Positions 45,635 through 56,200 of a stretch of 64,000 nucleotides of DNA are shown one piece after another. Origin of the DNA: Photobacterium indicum (GTDB taxonomy: Bacteria > Pseudomonadota > Gammaproteobacteria > Enterobacterales > Vibrionaceae); NCBI RefSeq assembly GCF_003026215.1, contig NZ_PYOC01000018.1, positions 21,148-85,147 of the forward strand, in the 5' to 3' direction. Both the position numbers and the translations under genes were made by a program. Under the pieces are notes generated by a model that saw only the letters and a list, made by a program, of their open reading frames with translations, was not told where the DNA came from and made no database searches. Numbering within the stretch: the first letter of the stretch is position 1; the number at the start of each line of letters is the position of its first letter.

Positions 45635-46960
45635 TTGAAACTTCGTAGTACTGCCCTCGTAAAAGGCTTTAGGCAATCAGCCCCCTACGTGAATGCACAC
45701 TCAGGTAAAACGGTTGTCATTATGTTAGGAGGCGAAGCCATTGCTGATCCTAACTTTGCAAATATTGTTAACGATATCGCGCTATTAAACAGCCTTGGGT
45801 TACAGATTGTTGTGGTATATGGCGCTCGCCCGCAAATATCACACTTATTAACCTCACAGGGCTACACAACGCCTTATCATAAAGGTATTCGGGTTACCGA
45901 CGCACGCGCGCTAGAGTTAGTAAAACAAGCTGCGGGGCAATTACAGCTCGATATTACGGCACGATTTTCTATGGGGCTCAACAACACACCAATGGCAGGG
46001 GCACAGATAAACGTCATTAGCGGTAACTTCATCATCGCCCAACCACTGGGTATCGATGACGGTATCGATTACTCTCACACTGGTCGTATTCGCCGTATTG
46101 ATATCGATGGCATTCAACGCCAGCTCTCTCAAAACTCGATTGTTTTGCTGGGGCCAGTTGCAAGTTCAGTGACGGGGGAGTGTTTTAACCTTACCTCAGA
46201 AGAAGTCGCGACTCAGCTTGCCATCAGGCTAAAAGCCGATAAATTAATTGGTTTTTGCTCAGAGCAAGGGGTTATTGACCTTGATGGTGAAGTCGCATCA
46301 GAAATGCTACCCAATGAAGCAGAAACGGCTCTACAGCGTTTAATCGAAGCACAAGAAGATGATTGTGGTACCGCTCGTTTCTTACGGGGTGCAGTAAGTG
46401 CATGCCGTGCTGGCGTACCACGAAGCCATCTGATTAGCTATAAAGAAGACGGCGCATTGATCCAAGAGCTCTTCTCGCTTGATGGTATTGGTACTCAAAT
46501 CGTGATGGCTAGTGCTGAAAAAGTACGTGGTGCAGGCATCGATGACATTGGTGGTATTCTCGACCTTATCTACCCTCTCGAACAAGAAGGTATTTTAGTA
46601 CGTCGCTCTCGAGAACAACTCGAACAAGAAATCGAACAGTTCACCATTATTGAACGCGATGGACTCATTATTGCCTGCGCTGCACTGTATCCATTTCCTG
46701 ATGAAAAAATTGCCGAGATGGCATGTGTTGCTGTTCACCCTGATTTTAGAGATGGGGATCGTGGTGTCATACTGCTTAATCGCCTGCGTCAGCAAGCCAA
46801 AGAACAGCACTTAAAACACATTTTTGTCTTAACCACTCGCAGCGTACATTGGTTTCTAGAGCAAGGCTTTATCGAGTCCGATGTCGATCAATTACCGATG
46901 GCTAAAAAAGCGTTATATAACTTCCAACGTCGATCCAAGATTTTAGTGTTGGCTGTCTAG
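45635..46960 (+). CDS. argA: Amino-acid N-acetyltransferase (N-acetylglutamate synthase)
   Basis: First step of arginine synthesis, feedback-inhibited by arginine. The 441-residue protein has an amino-acid-kinase domain (GKTVVIMLGGEAIADPNF at residues 25-41) followed by a C-terminal GNAT domain (CVAVHPDFRDGDRG near residue 370). The start is TTG at 45635; its N-terminus KLRSTALVKGFRQS aligns directly with E. coli KERKTELVEGFRHS, so an ATG in-frame is not needed. An ARG-box-like TGAATAAACATTTC lies just upstream (45601-45614), only a loose match. Confidence 0.95.
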   Translation: MKLRSTALVKGFRQSAPYVNAHSGKTVVIMLGGEAIADPNFANIVNDIALLNSLGLQIVVVYGARPQISHLLTSQGYTTPYHKGIRVTDARALELVKQAAGQLQLDITARFSMGLNNTPMAGAQINVISGNFIIAQPLGIDDGIDYSHTGRIRRIDIDGIQRQLSQNSIVLLGPVASSVTGECFNLTSEEVATQLAIRLKADKLIGFCSEQGVIDLDGEVASEMLPNEAETALQRLIEAQEDDCGTARFLRGAVSACRAGVPRSHLISYKEDGALIQELFSLDGIGTQIVMASAEKVRGAGIDDIGGILDLIYPLEQEGILVRRSREQLEQEIEQFTIIERDGLIIACAALYPFPDEKIAEMACVAVHPDFRDGDRGVILLNRLRQQAKEQHLKHIFVLTTRSVHWFLEQGFIESDVDQLPMAKKALYNFQRRSKILVLAV

Positions 46961-46972
46961 CCTATAAAAGAC

Positions 46973-46996
46973 AAACGCCTGCAATAGCAGGCGTTT
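46973..46996. terminator. Bidirectional terminator, argA / recD
   Basis: AAACGCCTGC and GCAGGCGTTT form a perfect 10-bp stem around AATA between the convergent genes. Confidence 0.9.
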
Positions 46997-47020
46997 ATTG
47001 TCATTTACATCCACTCAAGC

Positions 47021-49126
47021 CTACCCTAATAAACAGGCTAATCCACTTGCTCTTTCCGTTCGCAATCTTACAGCCCGAGCTATCACATCTGGTTGGGCAA
47101 ACAAATACAAGCGGGTTTTCGCTCGTGTAACACCGGTATAAATCAGCTCTCGTGTTAAAATGGGCGTGAAGTCTGCAGGCAATACCATCAAGGTGTCTTC
47201 GAATTCAGACCCTTGCGATTTATGGATCGTCATCGCGTACACGGTTTCATGCTCAGGCAATCGGCTTGGCAATACGCTGCGAATAGACCCATCAGGCATT
47301 TCAAAAAACACGCGCAGATGCGGCTTATTGGGATCGACTTTTTCATCAATCATGGCGATACCAATATCACCATTATAGAGCCCTAAACCATGATCATTTC
47401 GGGTGATCATGACAGGTCGACCTTCATACCAAGTATCATCGGTTTGGCTTATTTTTCCAATTCGTACCAGTTCACGTTCTATGCGCTGATTCAAACCAAC
47501 CACACCAAAATCACCCTCCCGTAACGCACATAATAACCGTACGCTAGAAAAGGCTTTTAATACCACTTCCGGCTCTTGCTTATGTTCAATGGCATCTAAA
47601 TAATCACGGTAAAAGGTTACCGTTCGATTAATCATCTTTTGGTAGTTTTCAGCACTCAGAGGATAATGATTAATGTCTTTGAAATCATGTTGGCAAACTT
47701 TTTCAACATCATACGGTTTTCCATCATTAATCGCTTTAGCCAATTTACCAATACCCGACTCGGCATGAAAACGGTAACTTTTTTGCAGCATGCATAAGCT
47801 GTCTGCAATAGGGCTGACACTGTTGCCTTCATGCATGCCAAGATGAATACCAGAGACATTAAACCCTGTTAATTGGCTCAGTACTTGACCTTGCTGTGGG
47901 CTATATCCCTGACTGGCAAAAGCACAAATATCACCCAGCACGGCACCCGCTTCAACAGATGCCAGCTGATCACGGTCACCTAATAGAATTAATTTAGCAT
48001 GGAACGGTAATGCATCAAGCAAACGTGCCATCATTGGTAAATCGACCATCGATGCTTCATCAACCACCAGCACATCAAGGTGTAATGGATTATCTCGATG
48101 ATGACGAAAATCAACTTGATTAGGTACTGAACCTAATAAGCGGTGAATGGTACTTGATTGCGTTGGGATACGCAGACGCACATCAGGGTCAACAGGTAGC
48201 GACTGTACCGCTAAACCAATCGACTCTGTCAAACGGGCAGCAGCTTTTCCTGTGGGTGCAACTAACTTAATGTTCGGTGTAATGACCTCATCACCGCTAT
48301 TAGCATCATCAGCTTGCATCACTAATGCAGCAAGTAACTTGGCGACGGTCGTTGTTTTACCAGTACCCGGTCCACCTGATATCACCGAGAATTGGCGTGT
48401 AATCGCCATCGCTGCTGCTACTTTCTGCCAATTAAGGCACACAGCTTGTGGCACCAAATCATTTAATACAGATAACTCTTCCGCTTTATTGGCCGAAGTT
48501 AATGCCACATCAATGGCTTGCCAATCCAACTCATCCGCTTGAACCACATCTAACTTATCACACACTTCTTTCTGGCGACGTTCAACACTGTCACCAGTAT
48601 CAGATGTTGATGACGGCCCTTTTTTTAACTGCTGTAAGGCTTGATACAAATAGGTATAAGTACGAGGAAACAGCGTATTAAGCACCGATGGCATAACAGC
48701 GGCTGGTGCTATCGATTGTGCAGAATGCAGCAGTTTGTTCGCCACCAGCTGCTCAAAATGCCAATAACGGTGCAAGTATAAACGACCATCTTGAAGCACC
48801 AATGGTGTAGCATGCTGTTCACCTTGTGCCATATTGGAAATAACCGATAGACCACTCAGCTCAGCTTCCCAATATTCAGGCTCAGGCAAACCATCCAGTA
48901 AAGTGATCGACACGCGGCTAGATAAGCCAAATAATGATTGAGTATTCAGATCACTTAACATCAAACAGACGTGCCCTTTGCCTAGCTCATGGCTGACAAG
49001 GGCAGTAATCAAAGCCACTAATGAAGAATGGGATTCAGGGCTTCGCAACGCAACGAATTTAGCAAACTGATAATCAAGTTGACGCAATGCACCTTGCTTT
49101 GTGAGTTCTTGCAAACGCTTAAGCAT
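47021..49126 (-). CDS. recD: Exodeoxyribonuclease V alpha chain RecD
   Basis: 5'-3' helicase motor of RecBCD. 701 residues from ATG 49126, which overlaps the recB stop by 8 bp and has GGAGA eight bases upstream; an extra six codons upstream are possible but unlikely. Walker A is GGPGTGKT (K257), followed by VDEASMVD and a C-terminal YTGVTRAKTRLYLF. The N-terminus resembles E. coli RecD. Confidence 0.96.
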   Translation of the reverse strand: MLKRLQELTKQGALRQLDYQFAKFVALRSPESHSSLVALITALVSHELGKGHVCLMLSDLNTQSLFGLSSRVSITLLDGLPEPEYWEAELSGLSVISNMAQGEQHATPLVLQDGRLYLHRYWHFEQLVANKLLHSAQSIAPAAVMPSVLNTLFPRTYTYLYQALQQLKKGPSSTSDTGDSVERRQKEVCDKLDVVQADELDWQAIDVALTSANKAEELSVLNDLVPQAVCLNWQKVAAAMAITRQFSVISGGPGTGKTTTVAKLLAALVMQADDANSGDEVITPNIKLVAPTGKAAARLTESIGLAVQSLPVDPDVRLRIPTQSSTIHRLLGSVPNQVDFRHHRDNPLHLDVLVVDEASMVDLPMMARLLDALPFHAKLILLGDRDQLASVEAGAVLGDICAFASQGYSPQQGQVLSQLTGFNVSGIHLGMHEGNSVSPIADSLCMLQKSYRFHAESGIGKLAKAINDGKPYDVEKVCQHDFKDINHYPLSAENYQKMINRTVTFYRDYLDAIEHKQEPEVVLKAFSSVRLLCALREGDFGVVGLNQRIERELVRIGKISQTDDTWYEGRPVMITRNDHGLGLYNGDIGIAMIDEKVDPNKPHLRVFFEMPDGSIRSVLPSRLPEHETVYAMTIHKSQGSEFEDTLMVLPADFTPILTRELIYTGVTRAKTRLYLFAQPDVIARAVRLRTERASGLACLLG

Positions 49127-52100
49127 CAATCTGCTCTCCATCAATTAATTGTTCTAGTTCCAACAGTAAGGCTTCACTTGGCCGCGCATGGAAAATGCCA
49201 CTGTCGCTGCCTGCTTCCATACCGCGGAGAAACAAGTAAAACACGCCACCAAAGTGGGTTTCGTAATCATAACTAGGCATGCGGCTGCGCAGAAAGCGCT
49301 GTAATGCAAGAGCATAGATTTGGTATTGCAAATCATAACGGTGATCACGCATGGCTTCGACCAGCTGCTCACCACGGTACACACTAGGGTCATCCCCTAA
49401 ATGGTTCGATTTCCAATCGAGTACATAGTATTTACCATCATGCTCAAATACTAAATCGATAAAGCCTTTCAGCATGCCACTGACCGTCGCAAAGCCCAGC
49501 TCACCGGCTTTGGCTGATACCGTGTCATGCTTTGCTATTACCTTATTCAACATTCTCGATGACAATAAGGTGATTGGCAGTAGAAACTCCATTTCCGTTA
49601 GTCGTTGTGACGGGGTCTTATCGACCAATTTCATGCCCTGCCCGTCTAGTGAACAGTTCAGTACATCTTTAATTAATTGTTGTAATACAGGTAACCACAC
49701 CAGATCATAATTTTCTTTTTGCAACAAATCGGTCAAGGTTGCCACGGTTTCAGGGCTGTCGACGGGCGCTGTAAATTCAATCTCTTCAAACACGGTATGC
49801 AAGAACGTACCGGGACGCGCACCACGCGGAAAAGTATAAATTGAATATTCAGGCTCTAGTTCAACCAGATTACCGTCATGATCAACGCTGGTTTCACCAT
49901 CAATCGCCGTTTCAGCCGCTGATTCAATATCAAACCCCGGCAGATCTAAACTACTGTCATGGTAGGCTTGGTGTCCTTGTTTCACTAGGCTGGAATAACT
50001 GGTCATCCACCAATTGCGCTCAAGCGACATCGTAAACTGATTAGGTGATAACTCTGCATCTTCTTGCTCTCGTGGCTGCCACTTATCTTCAGGTAAAACA
50101 GGTGGTTCGAGAACGGTAATTGCAGGTTGGCTTTCTGCTAATTTCGCTAAGGCTAGTTCCAAATCAGCAATGGTGCCTTCTTTGCCATTTTGAATTAAAT
50201 GCCCCATTGCTGAGTGATGTAATCCGGTCGGTTCTTTGGTACTCCGACCATTACGAATCGGAGCCATACCGATATAACAACCATACACCGCACGCGTTAG
50301 GGCAACGTAAATAAGACGAAGATCTTCTGCTAGGCGCTCTTTATCCGCTTTTTCAATTGAATCCGTTTGCTTGGCAATATCTAATACTGTGATGTTTTCT
50401 GCTTCATCGTGGTATTTCACTTCACCTTTACTATCAACCTCACGATAACTACACACAAACGGCATAAAGACGAGGTCATATTCTAGCCCTTTCGATTTGT
50501 GAATCGTGACGATTTGTACCAAGTTGCGCTCTGATTCCAAACGTAAAACCTGATCTTCAGCATTACCGTTTGGCTCTGCTACATGCTCGGCCAACCAACG
50601 TAATAAACCGTAATCACTGTCTAAAGTTTGACTCGCTTCTTGCAGTAACTCAGCAATATGCAGTAAATCGGTTAAACGGCGCTCTCCGCCTTCTTCAGCT
50701 AACAGGTTTTCAGCCATTTTTTCTTTTGCCATCACGCTACGTATCATTGCCATTACGCCACGTGTTAGCCATTGTTTACGGTAATCTTTGAAGTTATTGA
50801 TTGCCGCTTCCCATGCATTCTCACTATTGTTGAGTTCATCAAGTTCAACGGCTGTTAATGCAAATAAGCTAGAGGCCAATGCAGCACGTAATGCACGATC
50901 ATCTTCAGGAGTAAGTACTGCTTGTAATAAACGTTGAATATCTGCCGCTTCAGCGGTTGAAAATACGCTATCACGGTTTGATAGATACACACTGGCAATA
51001 CCTTGCTCTGACAATGCTTTTCGTACTAATTTACCTTCATTACCAGTACGTACTAGCACCGCGATATCACTGGCTTGAATTACTTTCTTACTGTCTTTGT
51101 CTAGAAAAAAAGCACTGCCTTGCTCTGCTTGAGTCAGTACATTCTGAATTTGTGCCGCGGTCGCATTTGCCATGGCTTCTTGATAACAGCCTTTTGTAAC
51201 GGGCTTACCGTCAGGGCTATCTTGATGCCAGAACGTCAAGGCATGTTGAGCTTGATTATCTAACCACCAGCTACGATCTGGGGCTTTAGGGCTATGGTTA
51301 ACCGATAAAAATTGAATATCTTGATCGTAAATGAACGGGCTATCTGGTCGAGCGAAAACGCTGTTCACCGACGCAATCATATCTGCTGTTGAACGCCAGT
51401 TAGTATCGAGCGTGTAATGATCGTGTACCTGACGACGCGCTTGAATGTACGTGAAAATATCTGCGCCTCGGAAGGCGTAAATTGCCTGCTTAGGATCGCC
51501 GATCATAAACAAACCGCATTCCGGTTGAGCACGATAAATATTACTGAAGATACTGTATTGCTGTGGATCGGTATCTTGGAATTCATCAATCATTGCGACT
51601 GGATACTGGCTCCGTATACGCCCAGCCAGCAGATCATCTTGATCGTTATCGATCGCAGCAGATAATTGGGTTAACAAGTCATCAAACGATAACCACCCTT
51701 TACGCTCTTTTGCTTGCGCCAATAACACACGACACTGTTCAATGGCATGCGCCATTAAAGGATCATGTAAGTTAGCCGGATTATCGAGCAGCTCACCAAT
51801 GGCGACAAATACCGCATGCTCAGGCGCTTCACCCTTCGCGGTTTTTTCGATTAATGTTTGCTGATGAAAACGGTCCAATTTGTCGGGTAATTCGTAGCTA
51901 TCGGTGGGTTGTGCTGCCCACTGGCTCACCTGTGCCAGCCAAGTTGGTAAGCTTTTCTTGGTATAACTGCGCTTATTAACTCCTGAATTGGCAATCAGAG
52001 GTTCAAGATCTGCTTCATGCTCACGCCATAGTGCTTTAATCGCATCAATACGCTGCATGTTTTGCTGGTGCAAATCAGCCAATGAATCGCTCATTGCCGC

Positions 52101-52739
52101 AACTGACAACTTCACAGGCGCACCGGTTAAGCTGCCCCCGATGTCTTTTAACAATGCCGCCGGAGATGACCAAATATTGCGAACTTCATTGGCTAACGCA
52201 TGAGGTAGGTGATAAAAATTTCGACGCCAATAATCGGCAGCTACCAAGCTTTTCAACTGGCTTTCATCGGTAACAAATTCATTATTAAAGCGACTACCCG
52301 ATTCAAACGCATTTTGAGTCAGCATTCGCTGGCAGAAGCCGTGAATGGTATAAATGGCCGCTTCATCCATTTGGCGTTCTGCATTCAACAGAATTTGTGC
52401 CGCCGCTTTATGATCACTAATGGCGGTTAATAGCGGTTCAATAACCGGATCGTTACTAAAGCCACGACGAAATGCGATTTGAGCATCATGAATTCGCGCA
52501 CGAATACGATCTCTTAATTCGGCAGTTGCCGCTTCAGTAAACGTGACCACCAAGATCTGATCAACAGTCAGCTCTGATGCATGGCGTGTTTCAGCGTTAC
52601 CGTGCCCCAACAGCAAACGTAAATATAAACTCGCAATGGTAAAAGTCTTTCCTGTACCAGCAGATGCTTCAATTAAACGCGCACCATGCAGGGGGAAAGT
52701 CATCGGCTGCAATTTAGTGGGTGTATTCGCACTATCCAT
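49119..52739 (-). CDS. recB: Exodeoxyribonuclease V beta chain RecB
   Basis: 3'-5' helicase and nuclease of RecBCD. About 1206 residues from ATG 52739. Walker A is EASAGTGKT with K31; UvrD-type motifs (DEFQDTDPQQYSIF, VTIHKSKGLEYDLVFMPF split) follow, and the nuclease domain keeps VLDWKSN with D1108. The start is uncertain: ATGs at 52802 and 52703 and a TTG at 52868 are in frame, none with a convincing ribosome-binding site. 52739 was chosen because it gives the usual short N-terminus before the Walker motif. Confidence 0.95.
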   Translation of the reverse strand: MDSANTPTKLQPMTFPLHGARLIEASAGTGKTFTIASLYLRLLLGHGNAETRHASELTVDQILVVTFTEAATAELRDRIRARIHDAQIAFRRGFSNDPVIEPLLTAISDHKAAAQILLNAERQMDEAAIYTIHGFCQRMLTQNAFESGSRFNNEFVTDESQLKSLVAADYWRRNFYHLPHALANEVRNIWSSPAALLKDIGGSLTGAPVKLSVAAMSDSLADLHQQNMQRIDAIKALWREHEADLEPLIANSGVNKRSYTKKSLPTWLAQVSQWAAQPTDSYELPDKLDRFHQQTLIEKTAKGEAPEHAVFVAIGELLDNPANLHDPLMAHAIEQCRVLLAQAKERKGWLSFDDLLTQLSAAIDNDQDDLLAGRIRSQYPVAMIDEFQDTDPQQYSIFSNIYRAQPECGLFMIGDPKQAIYAFRGADIFTYIQARRQVHDHYTLDTNWRSTADMIASVNSVFARPDSPFIYDQDIQFLSVNHSPKAPDRSWWLDNQAQHALTFWHQDSPDGKPVTKGCYQEAMANATAAQIQNVLTQAEQGSAFFLDKDSKKVIQASDIAVLVRTGNEGKLVRKALSEQGIASVYLSNRDSVFSTAEAADIQRLLQAVLTPEDDRALRAALASSLFALTAVELDELNNSENAWEAAINNFKDYRKQWLTRGVMAMIRSVMAKEKMAENLLAEEGGERRLTDLLHIAELLQEASQTLDSDYGLLRWLAEHVAEPNGNAEDQVLRLESERNLVQIVTIHKSKGLEYDLVFMPFVCSYREVDSKGEVKYHDEAENITVLDIAKQTDSIEKADKERLAEDLRLIYVALTRAVYGCYIGMAPIRNGRSTKEPTGLHHSAMGHLIQNGKEGTIADLELALAKLAESQPAITVLEPPVLPEDKWQPREQEDAELSPNQFTMSLERNWWMTSYSSLVKQGHQAYHDSSLDLPGFDIESAAETAIDGETSVDHDGNLVELEPEYSIYTFPRGARPGTFLHTVFEEIEFTAPVDSPETVATLTDLLQKENYDLVWLPVLQQLIKDVLNCSLDGQGMKLVDKTPSQRLTEMEFLLPITLLSSRMLNKVIAKHDTVSAKAGELGFATVSGMLKGFIDLVFEHDGKYYVLDWKSNHLGDDPSVYRGEQLVEAMRDHRYDLQYQIYALALQRFLRSRMPSYDYETHFGGVFYLFLRGMEAGSDSGIFHARPSEALLLELEQLIDGEQIDA

Positions 52740-53209
52740 TGGTTGATGATTCAAGTCAGACGGATTATCCAAGCCTGATTGCACATTCAAATCTGGTTGC
52801 ATGATATTGCCAAAGCCTTTTGTTGTTGGCGTATCAGATATGCCGTTATTGAGACATTCACCATCCAATACCCATGATATAAATACGTGTTTTACAAACC
52901 ATTTCTAAATGAAGTGAGAGCCGAATAACGCCCCTATCGTTCACTTCAGTGATAGTGATCACATTTACATTGTGATCAATCACTTATAAACACTTTTTGA
53001 TTTGTAAAATACCATTATGCTTTAATGATGTGAGAGCTTACTCACGGTTTAGCGCCAGAGGTTTAGCTAGTATCGCCCGCAAGAAACGTGGTCTACCTCT
53101 GGACCTGTGGTCGTACAGCGAACACCCTACAAATAAAAAATGATTTGCTGGCGACCACGCTACACCTTCTTACTCCACAGCTCTTTACTCCACAGCCAGT
53201 CACTTATTC
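52740..53209. other. recC-recB gap, palindrome-rich
   Basis: 470 bp between recC and the chosen recB start, where E. coli has ptrA. No reading frame here looks like a real gene. It holds an 8-bp inverted repeat TGATCACA/TGTGATCA with a seven-base spacer (52956-52978, two GATC sites), a CRP-like AGTGATAGTGATCACA just left of it, a CCAGAGGT/ACCTCTGG pair at about 53050-53101, GTGGTCG/CGACCAC arms, and a direct repeat TTACTCCACAGC (about 53170-53200). A recB promoter may lie here. Confidence 0.55.
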
Positions 53210-56200
53210 TCATTCATCTTCTACAACATCACTGTTTAAGATCGCAGCCTGTAAAACACGACTCGCTAATTGTGAGGCTTCAGCAGCAAGCTCATCATTC
53301 CATTGTGGCCATACTCGTGCGATATAGCTATCTGCACCTTCCCCAGGAAATAAGTACCCATCATTAAAGCAATCAGCCATCTTTTTCAGTGACTTATCAA
53401 TGGTGTCTTCATCATCTTTCCAGCTACCATCACGGCCGATACATGCCTGAATACCCGCTTGCGCTGTTTTAGGAAAATAAGGCAAAGGTTGATTCAAGCC
53501 GTGGTAATACAACTCCACCACATCTTGCAGGTAAGCCTTGGCTTGATCCGGTTCGATAATAGATAACACAAGGTGTTTATCGGTACCTATTAGGTGAGTT
53601 TGTTGACCACAGTGGCTTGCTGCTAAACATAAATGATCAAACCAAGCTGTTAAGTGATCTTGCGCGCGAACTTTGCCACTACGGTAACGCACTAAACCGG
53701 ATTGATAACGCTGTTTTAACCACCCTTGCAGGTTCACCTCATGACCGTCGACTTGAAAGCGAAGATCAACTTCATGATCATCCTGTGGGCAATTAACAAG
53801 TGGCACAATTTGATCAGCTAACGACACAACTTCTGTACGTGTCATCGCTAAATCTAGCTCACCAAATGCCGCGACAGGTAACCCACCAGCCGCTTTTTGT
53901 TCAGCAGAAAATGCAGCAAAAACGGCATCCTCATTCTTATTGCTCACCTTTGCATCAAGCAGTAATGCCAATAGTTCATCACGTAGCAAGTAGCTTTCTA
54001 AGCCATTCAATATGAACGGTTCATCATCTTCCATCCCCCCCATAGGTGGTTCAAAGAAGACTTTCAAACGACGATTAAAAAAGTAACGTACTGGTAAACG
54101 CCAGAAGCGCTGCAACTCCGCCAATTCTAAGACCAACTCCTGCTCGCTAACCATGGGCTCGGCATCTAATGCGGTAAGCTGAAATGCTTTGTTTGCCTCA
54201 CCATGTCGCGCAGCGGCTGGTAACCATTCAGCAGCAAAACTTGATTTATCACCAATAAAGGCGGTTGGGCTAAACGGCACCAGAGGATGATGATGAACTA
54301 ACAGTTCTTCTTTCAATCGTTTGGCAGATTGATCTACGGGTAAGACTTCATCGCCTTCAATGCAGTAACCTTGCTGACAGTATTCCACCAGCTCACTGAC
54401 TAATACCGATGGCACTTTTTCAGCGTTATCTTGAATCGAACGACCCACATAGCTGATATACAGGGTTTCTTGTGCCGATTGAATGGCTTCAAGGAACAGA
54501 TAGCGGTCGTCATCACGGCGTGAACGGTCACCAGCTTTGGTGCGGCCATTCATTAAATCAAAACCTTCTGGCGCGATATTTCGCGGATAAGCCCCATCGT
54601 TCATCCCCAGTAAACACACAACTTTGAAGGGAATTGAACGCATTGGCATCAAGGTACAGAAGTTGACCTGTCCCGCTAAGAAGCGTTGACTTACCCGTTC
54701 ACCAGACAGCTTATCTTGCAAGTACTGCGTCAATACAGCTGGTGAGATCAATGACTGATAACCCGCATCTGCAAGTTGTTCATGCAAGCGATGTAGGTTA
54801 TCGCGAATCGACTTCAGCACCAGCTCACCGTCTAATTCAACGGCTAAGAAATCATCTAGTAATTGATTAAGTAGATCGGTCCAAGACGATACGCATTGAG
54901 GCTGTGCCAGCTGCTCACGATAAGAGATCAAGCTATCAATAAACCCTGCAAGTTGCCCTGCTAGCTCGGCATCTAAACCTTGAACCTGCTCATAGGCAGA
55001 GATGCCATCAAATAAGCCCGCATCATGAGGCATAGCATAGCCCAGCAACATTCGCTGAATACCGAATAGCCAGGTATTTTGATTCTGTTCTGGCAGCTCA
55101 AATTGGCAAGCGGTTTTCTCATCTAACCCCCACCGAACACCCGCTTCTTCTATCCAACGTTTAATTTTTTCGAAGCTATTACTATCAAAGCCAAACTTGT
55201 TCATAACAGCCGGAACTTCTAACAGCTCCAGTAACTCAGAGGCATTACAACGGCTTTCAGGCAAAGTCAGTAAACGCATAAATGCTAGCAAGATAGGATT
55301 TTCTTGCTCGGCAGTTCGATCTGAAATCGAGAATGGAATATAACGATTACCTGGCGCATTGCCGAAAACGGATTGAATCGCCGCGCTATACGCATTGATG
55401 TCGGCCACCATCACAATCACATCACGGGGTTTTAGCCCTTTGGTTGTTTCGGCTTCAAACATAGCGAGCAAATTATCATGCAATACTTCCACCTCACGCA
55501 TCGGGCTGTGGCAAGCATGGATCGATAATGACATGTCGCCATCGCTAATCGGAAACTTGTGGTCGCTGGAATCCAGAATTTGATCGTTCTGACGATCTTC
55601 TAGATTTAAAATATCGGCCTGAATCGCGTGCAGTAGCGAGTCAGGCTCAATATCAACAAAACCCGCATCCACTTCGTTGACCTGCATCTCTGACAATAAG
55701 TACATATTGTCACGCCCCAGCTTACCCATAGAGGCCAATAAGCTATTGCCTACAACATCATTGTGCATGTCATCATCATAATGATTTTCATCGGTATCCT
55801 TCAGCACAGCAACATTTTCATCGCTGACGTTTTCGTCACCATGTAGCGTGTCATCACTTGAAACATTCAGTTGCTTGATAGTCACTCGTTGATTGGCAGC
55901 CAATCGAGCTAAATGCTTACGATCGCGAATATCACCCCAGTAATAACGACAAGGGTTAGTAAACATCAGGTGTACATCAATGTGCTCACCTAATGCCGCT
56001 AATGCGTCAAGATAACGAGGCGGTAACGATGAAATACCAAATACAAATAATCGCTTCGGTAAATTGGCTGGCAGCGTACCACTACTGGCATAATTCTCTA
56101 ACGTATCAATGAAGTGCTCGTACAGATTGGCGCGGTGATAAGGCGACTGCCCCAATGCCAATGTTTGGTCGTACAACGCTTGCCATAAAATAGGTTGCCA

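Noticed and set aside
53088..53367. Short plus-strand frames in and near the recC-recB gap
   Set aside because: They run into the recC 3' end on the opposite strand, lack a ribosome-binding site and have no family resemblance.
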